Notes under the pieces: model-generated
What the model was told of the DNA's origin: nothing
What the model saw: the letters and a program-made list of their open reading frames with translations, nothing else
The model's database searches: none
Assembly: GCF_029023825.1 (NCBI RefSeq)
Contig: NZ_CP118957.1
Location: 2,441,794-2,505,793 of the forward strand
Length of the DNA stretch: 64,000 bases
DNA from: Enterococcus saccharolyticus subsp. saccharolyticus
GTDB lineage: Bacteria; Bacillota; Bacilli; Lactobacillales; Enterococcaceae
Reading direction: 5' to 3'
Made by a program: the position numbers and the translations under genes
In this document: in pieces, positions 43,165-53,895 of the stretch
Layout of the letters: the number at the start of each line of letters is the position of its first letter
Numbering within the stretch: the stretch's first letter is position 1

Positions 43165-43454
43165 CTTTTTTATAAAAAAAAGCCCTTAGATATCCTAAGA
43201 CATCTAAGGGCATTACTCTGCGTTACCACCTTATCATGTAGTATTCTCACAAATACTACCTCAACCAGTACCCACTACTTGTGGAGACCGTTGCTTGTTA
43301 ACGGCGCAAACCGTATCTTCTTAATTATTCAGAAGATCCACTCAAAAGCCATTTTCGTTGAACGTATTTTTTTATCTCTTTTCAGCTACCGAGACTCTCT
43401 GACTAAAAAAACGAATTCACTACTTTCTTTTTCACAGTGTTTATTTATGAAGTT
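43165..43454 (-). promoter_or_regulatory. Methionine T-box riboswitch
   Basis: Minus-strand leader with Stem I bases AGAGAGTCTCGGTAGCTG, a probable Met specifier ATG in CGAAAATGGC, a Stem III ATCTTC/GAAGAT, the T-box core AAGGTGGTAACGCAG (about 43219-43233), and a terminator GCCCTTAGAT / ATCTAAGGGC followed by T8. It controls the decayed metE-like gene and probably luxS. The 460-bp gap to the LacI gene is this leader, its promoter, and the LacI promoter/operator. Confidence 0.9.
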
Positions 43455-43460
43455 GTAATA

Positions 43461-43490
43461 AATATATCAGAATTGTTTTCCAAAAGTCAA
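43461..43490 (-). promoter_or_regulatory. Promoter of the methionine T-box leader
   Basis: Minus strand: TTGACT, 18 bp, TGA-TATATT (extended -10). Confidence 0.65.
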
Positions 43491-43547
43491 TAGTAAAATT
43501 AAATTCTCGAATAATTATAGAAATTTAAATTTGTTTTCAAAAAAGGG

Positions 43548-43576
43548 TTTTCATTTAATTTTATTTGTGATAACCT
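43548..43576 (+). promoter_or_regulatory. Promoter of the LacI/GH1/ROK operon
   Basis: TTTTCA, 17 bp, TGA-TAACCT (extended -10). Its -10 touches the operator palindrome. Confidence 0.5.
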
Positions 43577-43600
43577 ATTTTTGAATCGATTCAAAAATAG
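43575..43600. promoter_or_regulatory. Palindromic LacI-type operator
   Basis: A perfect 26-bp palindrome centred on the CG at 43587/43588; the core is TTTGAATCGATTCAAA. It lies between the -10 and the LacI ribosome site, as expected for autorepression. Confidence 0.8.
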
Positions 43601-43619
43601 AAAAGAATGGAGCTTAGAT

Positions 43620-44627
43620 ATGGCGACAATTCAAGAAGTAGCAGCACATGCTGGCGTTTCAGTGGGGAGTGTTTCACGTTATTTAAATGGCCATCAATTA
43701 AAACCTACAAATATGGAAAGAATTGCAAACGCTATCAAAGATTTAAATTACCAAGAAAATTTTTTGGCACGTGGTCTTAAAAATAAACAAACACGTTCCA
43801 TTGGGTTATTGATGAACCACTTACAAAACCAATTTTCTGCAACCTTTATTGCCAGTGTTTCTGATGAATTAGAAAAGCTTGGTTATAGCATTGTTGTGAG
43901 TGCTTTACGAGATGATGCTAGTCGGTTAAAAGAAAAACTCGATTTTCTAATGACACGACAAATTGACGGTTTATTGTTATTTGAAATTGAACCTACTGCA
44001 ATTGATACGCAATATATCGAGCGCTTAACCATTCCTGTTGCATCCATTAATACACCCCTACCTTTAGCAAATGTTGATTCGATTGTGATGGATAATCGGC
44101 AAAGTACACAAACAGTAATTGAAAAAATTATTGAGTATGGTCACGAACATATTGGGATTATCGCTGCACCACAACACGACCCTATTGCAAAAGAACGTCT
44201 CGCTGGTATTCAAGCGGCAGCTGCTAACCATCCTGACGTTGTTACCACCATCTACTTTGGTGACTATTCAAAAAAAAGTGGGCATCAAGGCATGCAAGAA
44301 TTACTTACAAAGAACGTTTCGGCAGTCTTTATCTGTAACTACAAAATGGCACTCGGAGCACTACAAGCCATTTACGAGAGCGACAAACAAATTGGCGCAG
44401 ACATTTCCTTTGCTAGCTTCGATTACTTCGATTTAAGTGAGATTGTTTATCCTAAATTAACTGTTTTACGGCAACCAATCAAAGAAATTAGTCAATTAGC
44501 TGCCAAACGCATCATCGAACGTATTCAAACAAAAGAAACTGTCACATCAACTACCTACGTATGCAACAATGAAATCTTATGGCGCGATTCTATCGCTAAA
44601 AAACATCTTTTGGAGGACAATAAGTAA
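43620..44627 (+). CDS. LacI-family sugar regulator (GH1/ROK operon)
   Basis: 335 residues from ATG 43620, GGAG 7 bp upstream; the in-frame ATG at 43581 lies within the operator. N-terminal HTH is typical: MATIQEVAAHAGVSVGSVSRYLNG. The rest is a periplasmic-binding-like effector domain. Its stop directly precedes the GH1 gene ATG. Likely represses its own operon at the palindrome and is released by a beta-glucoside or its phosphate. Confidence 0.9.
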   Translation: MATIQEVAAHAGVSVGSVSRYLNGHQLKPTNMERIANAIKDLNYQENFLARGLKNKQTRSIGLLMNHLQNQFSATFIASVSDELEKLGYSIVVSALRDDASRLKEKLDFLMTRQIDGLLLFEIEPTAIDTQYIERLTIPVASINTPLPLANVDSIVMDNRQSTQTVIEKIIEYGHEHIGIIAAPQHDPIAKERLAGIQAAAANHPDVVTTIYFGDYSKKSGHQGMQELLTKNVSAVFICNYKMALGALQAIYESDKQIGADISFASFDYFDLSEIVYPKLTVLRQPIKEISQLAAKRIIERIQTKETVTSTTYVCNNEILWRDSIAKKHLLEDNK

Positions 44628-45998
44628 ATGAAAAAATTTCCCAACAACTTTCTCTGGGGTGCTGCTATCTCCGCTCCCCAATCAGAAGGACATAGTTTAA
44701 CAAATGGTAAGTCTGCTTCAACATGGGATTATTGGTATCAAACCAATCCTGAAAAATTTAACGACAATCAAGGGCCCACAGATACATCCAATATGTACGA
44801 ACAATATAAAGAGGACTGCCAACGCATGCAAGAAATTGGATTGAATTCTCTACGTACTTCCATTGCTTGGACACGTCTCCTGCCTGATGGTCAAACCGTC
44901 AATGACGAAGCCGTTGCTTTCTATCGCGATTACTTCCAAGAAATGATCAATCACGGCGTAGAACCAATTGTTAATTTGTTCCATTTTGATATGCCCATGT
45001 GGCTAATGGAAAAAGGCGGTTGGGAAATTCGTGAATCTGTCGATGCTTTTGCTTTTTATGCAAAAACAGCCTTTGAATTATTTGGCGATCTTGTTGAAAA
45101 ATGGACGACCTTTAATGAGCCTTTGGTGCATATTGAATGCGGGTATCTATTTGAATTCCATTATCCAGCGATTGTTGATTTCAAAAAAGCAGTCCAAGTC
45201 GGTTACCATACCTTAATAGCCCATACATGTGCGGTCAAAGCGTTTCGTGAAGTCTTACCTAAAGGACAAATCGGGTTAATTTTAAATATCTCGCCTGCCT
45301 ATGCCCGCAGTGAGTCACTAGAAGACAAAAAAGCCAAGGAAGTCTCTGATTTATTGAATACTCGTAGTTTCCTTGATCCCGCTGTCCATGGTGAAGTGCC
45401 CGCAGCATTGATCACCTTATTAAAAGAACACAACTTAACACCGATGACTCAAACAGAAGATAAACAACTCTTACGAGAAAATACCGTTGATTTTATTGGC
45501 TTAAATTATTACCAACCACGTCGTGTCCAAGCACCTGAAAATCCAGCGTTTCCAGCGAAAATGCCGAGTGATTTATACGGACATTACGATTGGCCAGAAA
45601 AGAAAATTAATCCTTATCGCGGTTGGGAAATTTACCCAGAAGCGCTTTATGACGTGGCCATTATGATGAAAAATGAGTACAACAATCTTCCTTGGTATGT
45701 TAGCGAAAATGGGATGGGCGTTGCGGAAGAAGAACGTTTTATGGAAAATGGCATGATTCAAGATGATTATCGTATCGAATTTATGCAAGATCATTTAGCT
45801 TACTTGCACAAAAGCATTGTAGAAGGCAGTAACTGCTTTGGTTACCACACTTGGACGTTTGTTGACTGTTGGTCATGGTTAAATGGGTACCGCAATCGCT
45901 ATGGTTTCTATCGTGTCGATTTGGACAATAATTTCGCTCGTAGTTTGAAAAAGAGTGGTCTTTGGTACAAAGAATTAGCAGAAAATAATGGATTTTAA
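44628..45998 (+). CDS. GH1 6-phospho-beta-glucosidase/galactosidase-like enzyme
   Basis: 456 residues. GH1 acid/base in TTFNEP and nucleophile in VSENGMG. The loop that contacts the sugar phosphate reads WSWLNGYRNRYG; compared with LacG (SWSNGYEKRYG) the phosphate-binding Ser and Tyr are kept, while the Lys is Asn. The end WYKELAENNG also resembles LacG. It is adjacent to a BglK-type kinase and overlaps it by frame only (the kinase ATG is 14 bp past the stop), so a phosphorylated glycoside made by that kinase is the likely substrate. Confidence 0.88.
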   Translation: MKKFPNNFLWGAAISAPQSEGHSLTNGKSASTWDYWYQTNPEKFNDNQGPTDTSNMYEQYKEDCQRMQEIGLNSLRTSIAWTRLLPDGQTVNDEAVAFYRDYFQEMINHGVEPIVNLFHFDMPMWLMEKGGWEIRESVDAFAFYAKTAFELFGDLVEKWTTFNEPLVHIECGYLFEFHYPAIVDFKKAVQVGYHTLIAHTCAVKAFREVLPKGQIGLILNISPAYARSESLEDKKAKEVSDLLNTRSFLDPAVHGEVPAALITLLKEHNLTPMTQTEDKQLLRENTVDFIGLNYYQPRRVQAPENPAFPAKMPSDLYGHYDWPEKKINPYRGWEIYPEALYDVAIMMKNEYNNLPWYVSENGMGVAEEERFMENGMIQDDYRIEFMQDHLAYLHKSIVEGSNCFGYHTWTFVDCWSWLNGYRNRYGFYRVDLDNNFARSLKKSGLWYKELAENNGF

Positions 45999-46011
45999 AG
46001 GAGAAAATGAC

Positions 46012-46872
46012 ATGAGTATTGCAGTATTTGACATTGGCGGTTCTGCCGTAAAATATGGCTTATGGGAAAATGAAACATTGCAACACACCAACCAATTTCC
46101 AACACCAACTACTTTTGAAGCACTTCAATCCCAGTTAAAAGTAGTGATTGATGCCTACGAAGAAACAATCACTGGGGTCGCAATTAGCGCACCAGGCGCA
46201 GTAAATGTACCCGAGCGTCGCATTGATGGCATTAGCGCAGTCCCCTATATTCATGAACGTCCGATTTTTGATGAATTAGAAGCTTATTTAGGTTTACCCG
46301 TTGCAATTGAAAACGATGCGAATTGTGCGGGAATTTGTGAAATTGAAAGCGGTGCCGGTCAAGGTGTGAATCATGCGGTCTTTGTGGTCATCGGCACTGG
46401 TGTCGGTGGTGCTATCTTCATTAATGGGAAACTGTACAAAGGTGCCCATCTATTTGGTGGCGAATTCGGCTTGATGCAAAATCATAATGGGAATACCTTA
46501 AGTTACAATGGTACGGCGGTAAATACTGCGGCTCGTTTTTCTGAACAAATAGGCGAAACAATTACGGGGAAAGAATTATTCGAACGAAAAGATGCCGGTG
46601 ATACACAAGCAACCAACGCATTGAATGAGATGTATCAAAACATCGCCGAGGCCCTTTACAATATTCAAGTATCAATTGATCCAGAAATGGTTATTATTGG
46701 CGGGGGTATTTCCGCCCGTCCAGAAGTCACAGAAGAAGTCAAAGCACGTTTGTTGGCATTATTAACAGCATCTGGTGTCCCTTCTGTGATGCCAAAAGTT
46801 CGTGCCTGTGAATACCAAAACAATGCCAATTTAATTGGTGCTGCTTTTAATTTCCACCATCTCCATTCTTAA
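46012..46872 (+). CDS. ROK-family sugar kinase (BglK-like)
   Basis: 286 residues from ATG 46012, AAAGGAG upstream. ATP motif DIGGSAVKYG, catalytic-Asp region AIENDANCAG, and GTGVGGAIFINGKLYKGAHLFGGEFG. The ROK zinc motif CxCGxxGCxE is absent: the segment reads NHNGNTLSYNGTAVN. BglK-type beta-glucoside kinases also lack it. Inferred reaction: ATP-dependent 6'-phosphorylation of an imported beta-glucoside, then cleavage by the GH1 enzyme. No PTS transporter is nearby, in keeping with this. Confidence 0.85.
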   Translation: MSIAVFDIGGSAVKYGLWENETLQHTNQFPTPTTFEALQSQLKVVIDAYEETITGVAISAPGAVNVPERRIDGISAVPYIHERPIFDELEAYLGLPVAIENDANCAGICEIESGAGQGVNHAVFVVIGTGVGGAIFINGKLYKGAHLFGGEFGLMQNHNGNTLSYNGTAVNTAARFSEQIGETITGKELFERKDAGDTQATNALNEMYQNIAEALYNIQVSIDPEMVIIGGGISARPEVTEEVKARLLALLTASGVPSVMPKVRACEYQNNANLIGAAFNFHHLHS

Positions 46873-46990
46873 GATAAAAGATGCAACAAATCTGCTGTAA
46901 AAAACTTTTTATGTCTTAATTTTCGTTAACTGTAACCGATTAAAAGAGTGAAGCAATGAAATTTCTTCCACACAGAAAGGTTGACTGTCA

Positions 46991-49030
46991 ATGAAACAGA
47001 AACAAAAAAGTATCGGCACATTTGTCGCTCTTATTTTAATTTTTACAGCGTTAGTTCCTTTAGTTGCAATGTTGCTCAGTTCTTTACAAAGTACGACAAC
47101 ATTGTTAACAGAACGCAATGGCGAAACACAAAAAAGCGCCGCAAATACGATCATGGCGATTAAAAACGACTTAATGGATGCCACAAAATACCGCATTGAA
47201 GAACTTGAAGCCACACCAGAACTTCAAAATACCTTCGATTTACCAGCGATTACTAAGCTACTAGAGACTTCAGGAAGTGCGGATATTAATGTCAGATATA
47301 TCATTTTTGCGAAAGCAGATGGCGCCTATGCGGAAAGTGTACCCTACCCTGAAGATCCAACCTTTGACCCGACAACCCGACCTTGGTATCAAGCAGCTAT
47401 GCAACAAAAAGGAGAAGTCATTCGAACACAACCTTACTTAGATGCAGGTTCGGAAACGGATTATGTAGTGACGTTGGCGAAAGCCATTCAAAATAAAGAT
47501 GGGGAAGAAGGGGTCATCGCAGTTGACGTATCTTATCATAGTGTCAATACGGCATTAAATAATTTAACAGTTGGTCGGACTGGTGAACTGTATTTTGTTT
47601 CTTCTGAAGGACAAGTATTAAATGCGTCCAACGAAGAAGAAGTAGGCAAGAATCTCGCTGATACTGCAGATTTCAAAAAAATTAAGGCATTACCTGACGC
47701 CTCTGGTTTTGTGAATGAGGGACGTAACAGTATTTATTTTAATAAAGGTGGCGCAGATAGTACAACTTGGGTACTGATTAGCGCGAAAAACAGTGAATAT
47801 CAAGCAGAAAAAACATCATTACTACTCAATTCCGGCATTGTCGCTCTCGTTATGATGGCCATCGTCGCAGGAGTTGTCTTTATTACGACATCGCTTGTTC
47901 GCCAAATTGTCGCTATTTTAGCACAACAATTTGACAAGATTAGTCATGGGGAATTGGCACGTTTAGACACGATAAAAAAAGCGGAAAGTGGCAAAGGAAT
48001 TCACGGGTTCGCGCGTCGCTTTGTGTCGCCAAAAGAAAAAGGCAATGAAATTCAACAACTCGTTGCTCGCTACAATAGGATGATTGAAACAATGGGTACC
48101 TTGATTCGTAAAGTCCAAGGTGAAAGCAATCATGTCGCAACCATGTCTGACGCCTTATTAGAACTCTCGCAACAAACCAACGCCGCTACCGAGGAAGTGA
48201 CCGAAACCATTACTGGTATCGCTGAAGTGACAGGGACACAAGCGCAAGAAACAGAAGCTAGTGTGAATCAAGTACAACAGCTTTCCGATGTTGTCCAAGA
48301 ATTACAAACCAATGTCACACGGATGAACGAACAATCTCAAGAATCAGTCGGTATCAACCAACAAAGTATGGAAATTATGGCAGAAGTCAATACGAACTGG
48401 CAAAACGAGTTAGCGCAAATGAGCCAATTAGTCACTAAAATGAATGCTATGAATACCAATATTCAAAATATCAATCAAATTATCACTGTGATTAACGATA
48501 TTTCTTATCAAACCAATTTGTTGGCGTTAAATGCGTCCATTGAAGCCTCACGTGCTGGTGAATCTGGTAAAGGTTTTGCAGTCGTCGCAACCGAAATTCG
48601 TAAATTAGCTGAACAAAGCAAAACGTCCACGCTGGAAATCGAACAAATTATTGCCCAAATTCAAGAACAATCACAAGATGTCGTTGCCCAAACCTCTCGT
48701 TCGGTGAATGGTGGCGAAAAACAATCGCTATTGATTGAACAAGCGATTACCTCTTCAGATGAGGTCTTTGCACATAGCAGTGCCGTTATTAACAATATTG
48801 CCACCATCCAACAAGCAACCGAACGAATTGTGGCTATTCAAACCGCTGTGTTAGAAAACTTGGAAAATATTTCTGCTTCGACAGAAGAAAATGCTGCGGG
48901 AACGCAAGAAGTTTCTGCTAATGCCGAAGAAGTTCTCGCAACGATGGAAGAATTCGTTGGACATGTCGCTGAATTACAAACCATTTCTGAAGGTCTCCAT
49001 CAACTAACAAATCAATTTGACGTTAAATAA
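46991..49030 (+). CDS. Methyl-accepting chemotaxis protein with dCache sensor
   Basis: 679 residues. Membrane helix 1 (about residues 10-31), dCache ligand domain (about 35-270, with [20 protein letters not shown]), membrane helix 2 (about 278-298), HAMP-like link, then a coiled-coil signalling domain with the strongly conserved tip [20 protein letters not shown] and [21 protein letters not shown]. It should sense a small ligand outside and signal to CheA. No che or fla genes are in the window. A paralogue, truncated, lies at 55135. Confidence 0.92.
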   Translation: MKQKQKSIGTFVALILIFTALVPLVAMLLSSLQSTTTLLTERNGETQKSAANTIMAIKNDLMDATKYRIEELEATPELQNTFDLPAITKLLETSGSADINVRYIIFAKADGAYAESVPYPEDPTFDPTTRPWYQAAMQQKGEVIRTQPYLDAGSETDYVVTLAKAIQNKDGEEGVIAVDVSYHSVNTALNNLTVGRTGELYFVSSEGQVLNASNEEEVGKNLADTADFKKIKALPDASGFVNEGRNSIYFNKGGADSTTWVLISAKNSEYQAEKTSLLLNSGIVALVMMAIVAGVVFITTSLVRQIVAILAQQFDKISHGELARLDTIKKAESGKGIHGFARRFVSPKEKGNEIQQLVARYNRMIETMGTLIRKVQGESNHVATMSDALLELSQQTNAATEEVTETITGIAEVTGTQAQETEASVNQVQQLSDVVQELQTNVTRMNEQSQESVGINQQSMEIMAEVNTNWQNELAQMSQLVTKMNAMNTNIQNINQIITVINDISYQTNLLALNASIEASRAGESGKGFAVVATEIRKLAEQSKTSTLEIEQIIAQIQEQSQDVVAQTSRSVNGGEKQSLLIEQAITSSDEVFAHSSAVINNIATIQQATERIVAIQTAVLENLENISASTEENAAGTQEVSANAEEVLATMEEFVGHVAELQTISEGLHQLTNQFDVK

Positions 49031-49033
49031 AAA

Positions 49034-49085
49034 GAAAACACTTGATGAAATCAATGTTTAACAACAGATTTCATCAAGTGTTTTC
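49034..49085. terminator. Bidirectional terminator
   Basis: Perfect 19-bp stem GAAAACACTTGATGAAATC / GATTTCATCAAGTGTTTTC, 14-nt loop; T-rich in both directions. Between the convergent chemoreceptor and GH13 genes. Confidence 0.92.
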
Positions 49086-49136
49086 AATTCTCATTCATTA
49101 GAGTAGACGAACCATTAAGGCTGTGCGCTACTTATT

Positions 49137-50765
<1,629 letters not shown>

Positions 50766-51617
50766 CTATTTGACTGCACCATCTGTAACACCAGCAATAA
50801 TCCATTTTTGACAGAATACATAAATGATTAAAACTGGCAAAATAACCAATAAGTACGATGCGAAAGCTAAATTGTATTGTGTTGAAAATTGTCCTTGGAA
50901 AATAAATTGTGATAACTGTAATGTTTGGTCATCCGGATTGCTTAATAAAATCAACGGCATTAAAAAGTCATTCCAGGTCCACATGAAACTTAAAATTGCC
51001 ACTGTCGCATGAATCGGTTTTAACATCGGGAAAATGACCAAATAAAAAATTTGAAACGGTGTTGCACCATCAATCGCAGCTGCTTCGTCCAATGCTTCTG
51101 GAATTTTTTTGATAAATCCAGTATACAAGAACGTATTCATTGGCAAACCGAAAATAATATATAAGAAAGTAATGCCTAAAATATTATCCAAATTAAACGC
51201 GGCAGCTTGTTTTACTAATGGCAACATCAACACATTAAATGGAATAAACATCGCACTAATAAAATAATAATACAGCATATTAAACCATTTTGACTTTTTG
51301 CGGTTTCGTGTAATAGCATACGCCGCCAAACTATTGGTTAAAATGGTAAACACTAAATTAATCGCTGTAATAAACAACGTATTCGCAAATTTTCTCGGAT
51401 AATCCGTCAATGTCCAAGCATCTCTAAAGTTACTCCAATGAAATTTTGTTGGAAAACTTAAAATATTGTCCATCTGTGTGGGATCTTTTACCGCAATTAA
51501 CAGCGCCATATAAATCGGGCCAGCAATCGTAAACAATGCGAGAAACAATAATAAAATCGTTAACGGCCAATTGATGCGGCCATTGCTTTTTCGAAAGAAA
51601 TTTGTCAGAGTGCTCAT
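50766..51617 (-). CDS. msmG: Sugar ABC transporter permease (MsmG/MalG type)
   Basis: 283 residues with six membrane helices; EAA loop EALDEAAAIDGATPFQIFYLVIFPM. ATGA overlap with the upstream permease. Brings in oligosaccharides together with MsmF and MsmE. No ATPase gene is in the operon, so a shared MsmK-type ATPase elsewhere is needed. Confidence 0.9.
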   Translation of the reverse strand: MSTLTNFFRKSNGRINWPLTILLLFLALFTIAGPIYMALLIAVKDPTQMDNILSFPTKFHWSNFRDAWTLTDYPRKFANTLFITAINLVFTILTNSLAAYAITRNRKKSKWFNMLYYYFISAMFIPFNVLMLPLVKQAAAFNLDNILGITFLYIIFGLPMNTFLYTGFIKKIPEALDEAAAIDGATPFQIFYLVIFPMLKPIHATVAILSFMWTWNDFLMPLILLSNPDDQTLQLSQFIFQGQFSTQYNLAFASYLLVILPVLIIYVFCQKWIIAGVTDGAVK

Positions 51618-52483
51618 TGCATTTTTGCCTCCCTTTTTTCAAGTATCCGTAATTGGAAAATAGAAATAATGACAACCACTAAGAATAAAATGACTGAGTT
51701 TGCTGATTGATACGCAAATTGTCCGCCGGTAAATCCTTTTTTATAGATTAATAATGAAATTGACGTTGTCGAAACCCCTGGACCACCATTTGTCATCGCC
51801 ACGATTTGGTCAAACGCCATTAAGAACCCTTTGACAGATAAAACCATATTAATCGTAAAGAATGGCGCCAATAATGGGAAAGTAATTTTTCTAAATAGTG
51901 TAAAGCCACTGGCACCATCTAAATCAGCCGCTTCATAAATATCACGGTCTAATGTTTGTAAACCAGATAAATAAATCAATGTGTTAAATGCTAATGATTG
52001 CCAAACCGTCACGACAACAATGCCTATCCACGCATGCTCGGTTCCTAAAATATTGACACTTAAAGCTTCGATTCCTGCCGCAATTCCAAATTGTGGCAAT
52101 AAATGAGCAAAAATAAAGTTAAAGACATAACCAACAATCAACGTTCCTAAAATATATGGCATGAAATAAACTGCTTTTAAGAATTTTTGAAATTTAATTT
52201 TGGCATTTAAACCTAGAGCAATCGCTAAGCCAATGATGTTGACTAAAATAGTTGCTGTTAAGGCAAACTTAAAGGTAAACAAGTAGCTATTGGCGATGTC
52301 TTTATCTTGAAACATATGCAAATAATTGCGTAACCCAACAAAATCCCATTCACCATACCCACGCCAGTTAGTAAAACTATAGAAAATTCCTTGTAAAAAA
52401 GGAATCGTATGGAAAATAAAGAATAAAATAGCTAATGGCATGACCATTACAAAGAACGACCAATGTGTTTTATTTTGCTTCAT
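51614..52483 (-). CDS. msmF: Sugar ABC transporter permease (MsmF/MalF type)
   Basis: 289 residues with six membrane helices; EAA loop IYEAADLDGASGFTLFRKITFPLL. AGGAGG before ATG 52483. Preceded by the binding-protein gene at 9 bp. Confidence 0.9.
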   Translation of the reverse strand: MKQNKTHWSFFVMVMPLAILFFIFHTIPFLQGIFYSFTNWRGYGEWDFVGLRNYLHMFQDKDIANSYLFTFKFALTATILVNIIGLAIALGLNAKIKFQKFLKAVYFMPYILGTLIVGYVFNFIFAHLLPQFGIAAGIEALSVNILGTEHAWIGIVVVTVWQSLAFNTLIYLSGLQTLDRDIYEAADLDGASGFTLFRKITFPLLAPFFTINMVLSVKGFLMAFDQIVAMTNGGPGVSTTSISLLIYKKGFTGGQFAYQSANSVILFLVVVIISIFQLRILEKREAKMQ

Positions 52484-52492
52484 TTTGTCCTC

Positions 52493-53740
52493 CTATTCTA
52501 CATATGATGCATCATATGCTTCATCCATTTTGATTAAAATTTGCTTGATATTCGTCTCTAAATTTTGCGGTTTGCTGGTTTGATTCATAGCAAATTCAGA
52601 TAATAATGCTCCTAAGTCGTACCCATTTGGTAACAGATGATCGACAAAGTCATTAACTTTTCCAGATTCAATTAACGGACTTAAATCAGCTAAGGACGCA
52701 TCTTCTTGTGTGACACCTTCTACCGCTGAAAAAGCAAATTGATCTTCACTATAACGTTGTGCTTGGTTTTTTTCTGTCAAAAATGTAATAAAACGTAAGG
52801 ATGCTGCTTGATTAGGGGTTTCTTTGCCAATCATTAACATGACATCGACACCACTCGTCGCAAAATTATCTTCTGCAACATCACTGGCAGGTAAAGCAAA
52901 AATTTTCACGTTAGCTGCTTCATTGGCTTTCATGACTTCTGGGATCGCCCATGTCCCATTGATTAACATTGCCGCTTCCCCTTTTGCTAACGCCTGTACA
53001 CCGTCTGCATAACTTGTTCCCATCGCATCTTTTTGCGTATAGGTCATGATTGTGGCTAATTTTTCAAAGACAGGTTGCCATTCGTCTTGGAAAAGCTGAT
53101 TACCGTCACGACGCTCACGCATGAAACCTTCTGGTGATAAAATACCGGCTAAAGGATTAAAGACTGATTGCAACGTCCATGCATCTTTAAACGTTCCTTC
53201 AATTGGTGTAATACCTTCTTTTTTAAAGAACTCACACAATGCAATAAATTCCTGCCAGGTTTTAGGTATTTCTAAATGATATTTTTCAAATAAGTCCACA
53301 TTATAAATAACGCCTGAAGCATTTGTCGCATAAGGAATGCCATATAATTTCTCTTGATCGTTTTGCAAATCTTTGGTCATTTGTACATAGGCTGGGGATA
53401 AATCGCTTACAATTTTTTCTTGAGAAAAATCCTTTAACATGCCCACATTTGCTAGTTCCGTATAGGTCATATCACCACCATAGGCAATGACATTGGGAAT
53501 ATCATCTTTAACCAATCGAGTACGCAATACCGTACCTGCATCAGCTGGGGATGTAAAAACAACATCAATGTCAGGATTTTCCGCTTCAAACTCTTTGACT
53601 AAATCTTGAAAAATCAACTGATTCTCTGATTTACTACTGAATACTTCAATTTTGGTTTTCGAACTTGTATCTTGTTTGCCGCAAGCAGCTAAACCAATAA
53701 CCATTGCTAAAAACGCTACCATTAAAATTTTCCGTTTCAC
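52493..53740 (-). CDS. msmE: Sugar-binding lipoprotein (MsmE type)
   Basis: 415 residues. GTG start at 53740 with GAGAGGGG 8 bp upstream. Lipobox LAAC after MKRKILMVAFLAMVIG, then the family 1 binding-protein fold (IEVFSSKSENQLIFQDLVKE, YGIPYATNASGVIYNVDLF, GEAAMLINGTWAIPEVM). Binds alpha-glucosides such as isomaltose, or raffinose-type sugars; the GH13 gene in the operon favours the former. The second operator palindrome lies just before its ribosome site. Confidence 0.9.
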   Translation of the reverse strand: MKRKILMVAFLAMVIGLAACGKQDTSSKTKIEVFSSKSENQLIFQDLVKEFEAENPDIDVVFTSPADAGTVLRTRLVKDDIPNVIAYGGDMTYTELANVGMLKDFSQEKIVSDLSPAYVQMTKDLQNDQEKLYGIPYATNASGVIYNVDLFEKYHLEIPKTWQEFIALCEFFKKEGITPIEGTFKDAWTLQSVFNPLAGILSPEGFMRERRDGNQLFQDEWQPVFEKLATIMTYTQKDAMGTSYADGVQALAKGEAAMLINGTWAIPEVMKANEAANVKIFALPASDVAEDNFATSGVDVMLMIGKETPNQAASLRFITFLTEKNQAQRYSEDQFAFSAVEGVTQEDASLADLSPLIESGKVNDFVDHLLPNGYDLGALLSEFAMNQTSKPQNLETNIKQILIKMDEAYDASYVE

Positions 53741-53756
53741 TCGTTTTGCCCCTCTC

Positions 53757-53774
53757 AGGTGTTACGTAACACCT
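53757..53774. promoter_or_regulatory. Operator 2 of the msm operon (perfect palindrome)
   Basis: AGGTGTTACGTAACACCT, perfect 18-bp palindrome near the msmE ribosome site; same core as operator 1. Confidence 0.8.
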
Positions 53775-53789
53775 AATTGTATTTTTTTA

Positions 53790-53818
53790 CCAGAATAAAA
53801 GAAATCCTTTTATTCTGG
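53790..53818. promoter_or_regulatory. Hairpin between the two msm operators
   Basis: CCAGAATAAAAG / CTTTTATTCTGG, perfect 12-bp stem, 5-nt loop. No T tract follows on the msm strand, so it is not an ordinary terminator for that operon. Confidence 0.65.
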
Positions 53819-53834
53819 CGTTGGAGATTGATTT

Positions 53835-53852
53835 AGGTGTTTCGCAACACCA
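53835..53852. promoter_or_regulatory. Operator 1 of the msm operon
   Basis: AGGTGTTTCGCAACACCA, near-palindrome sharing GGTGTT...AACACC with operator 2, just downstream of the promoter start point. Confidence 0.75.
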
Positions 53853-53861
53853 TCTGTTAAT

Positions 53862-53890
53862 ACTATACATTTTCTGACAACAATAGTCAA
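53862..53890 (-). promoter_or_regulatory. Promoter of the msmEFG-GH13 operon
   Basis: Minus strand: TTGACT (53885-53890), 17 bp, TATAGT (53862-53867). Confidence 0.8.
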
Positions 53891-53895
53891 CGCTT

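Noticed and set aside
43165-43454. Ordinary terminator upstream of the metE-like gene
   Set aside because: The conserved T-box core and Stem I elements show that the terminator is part of a T-box riboswitch.
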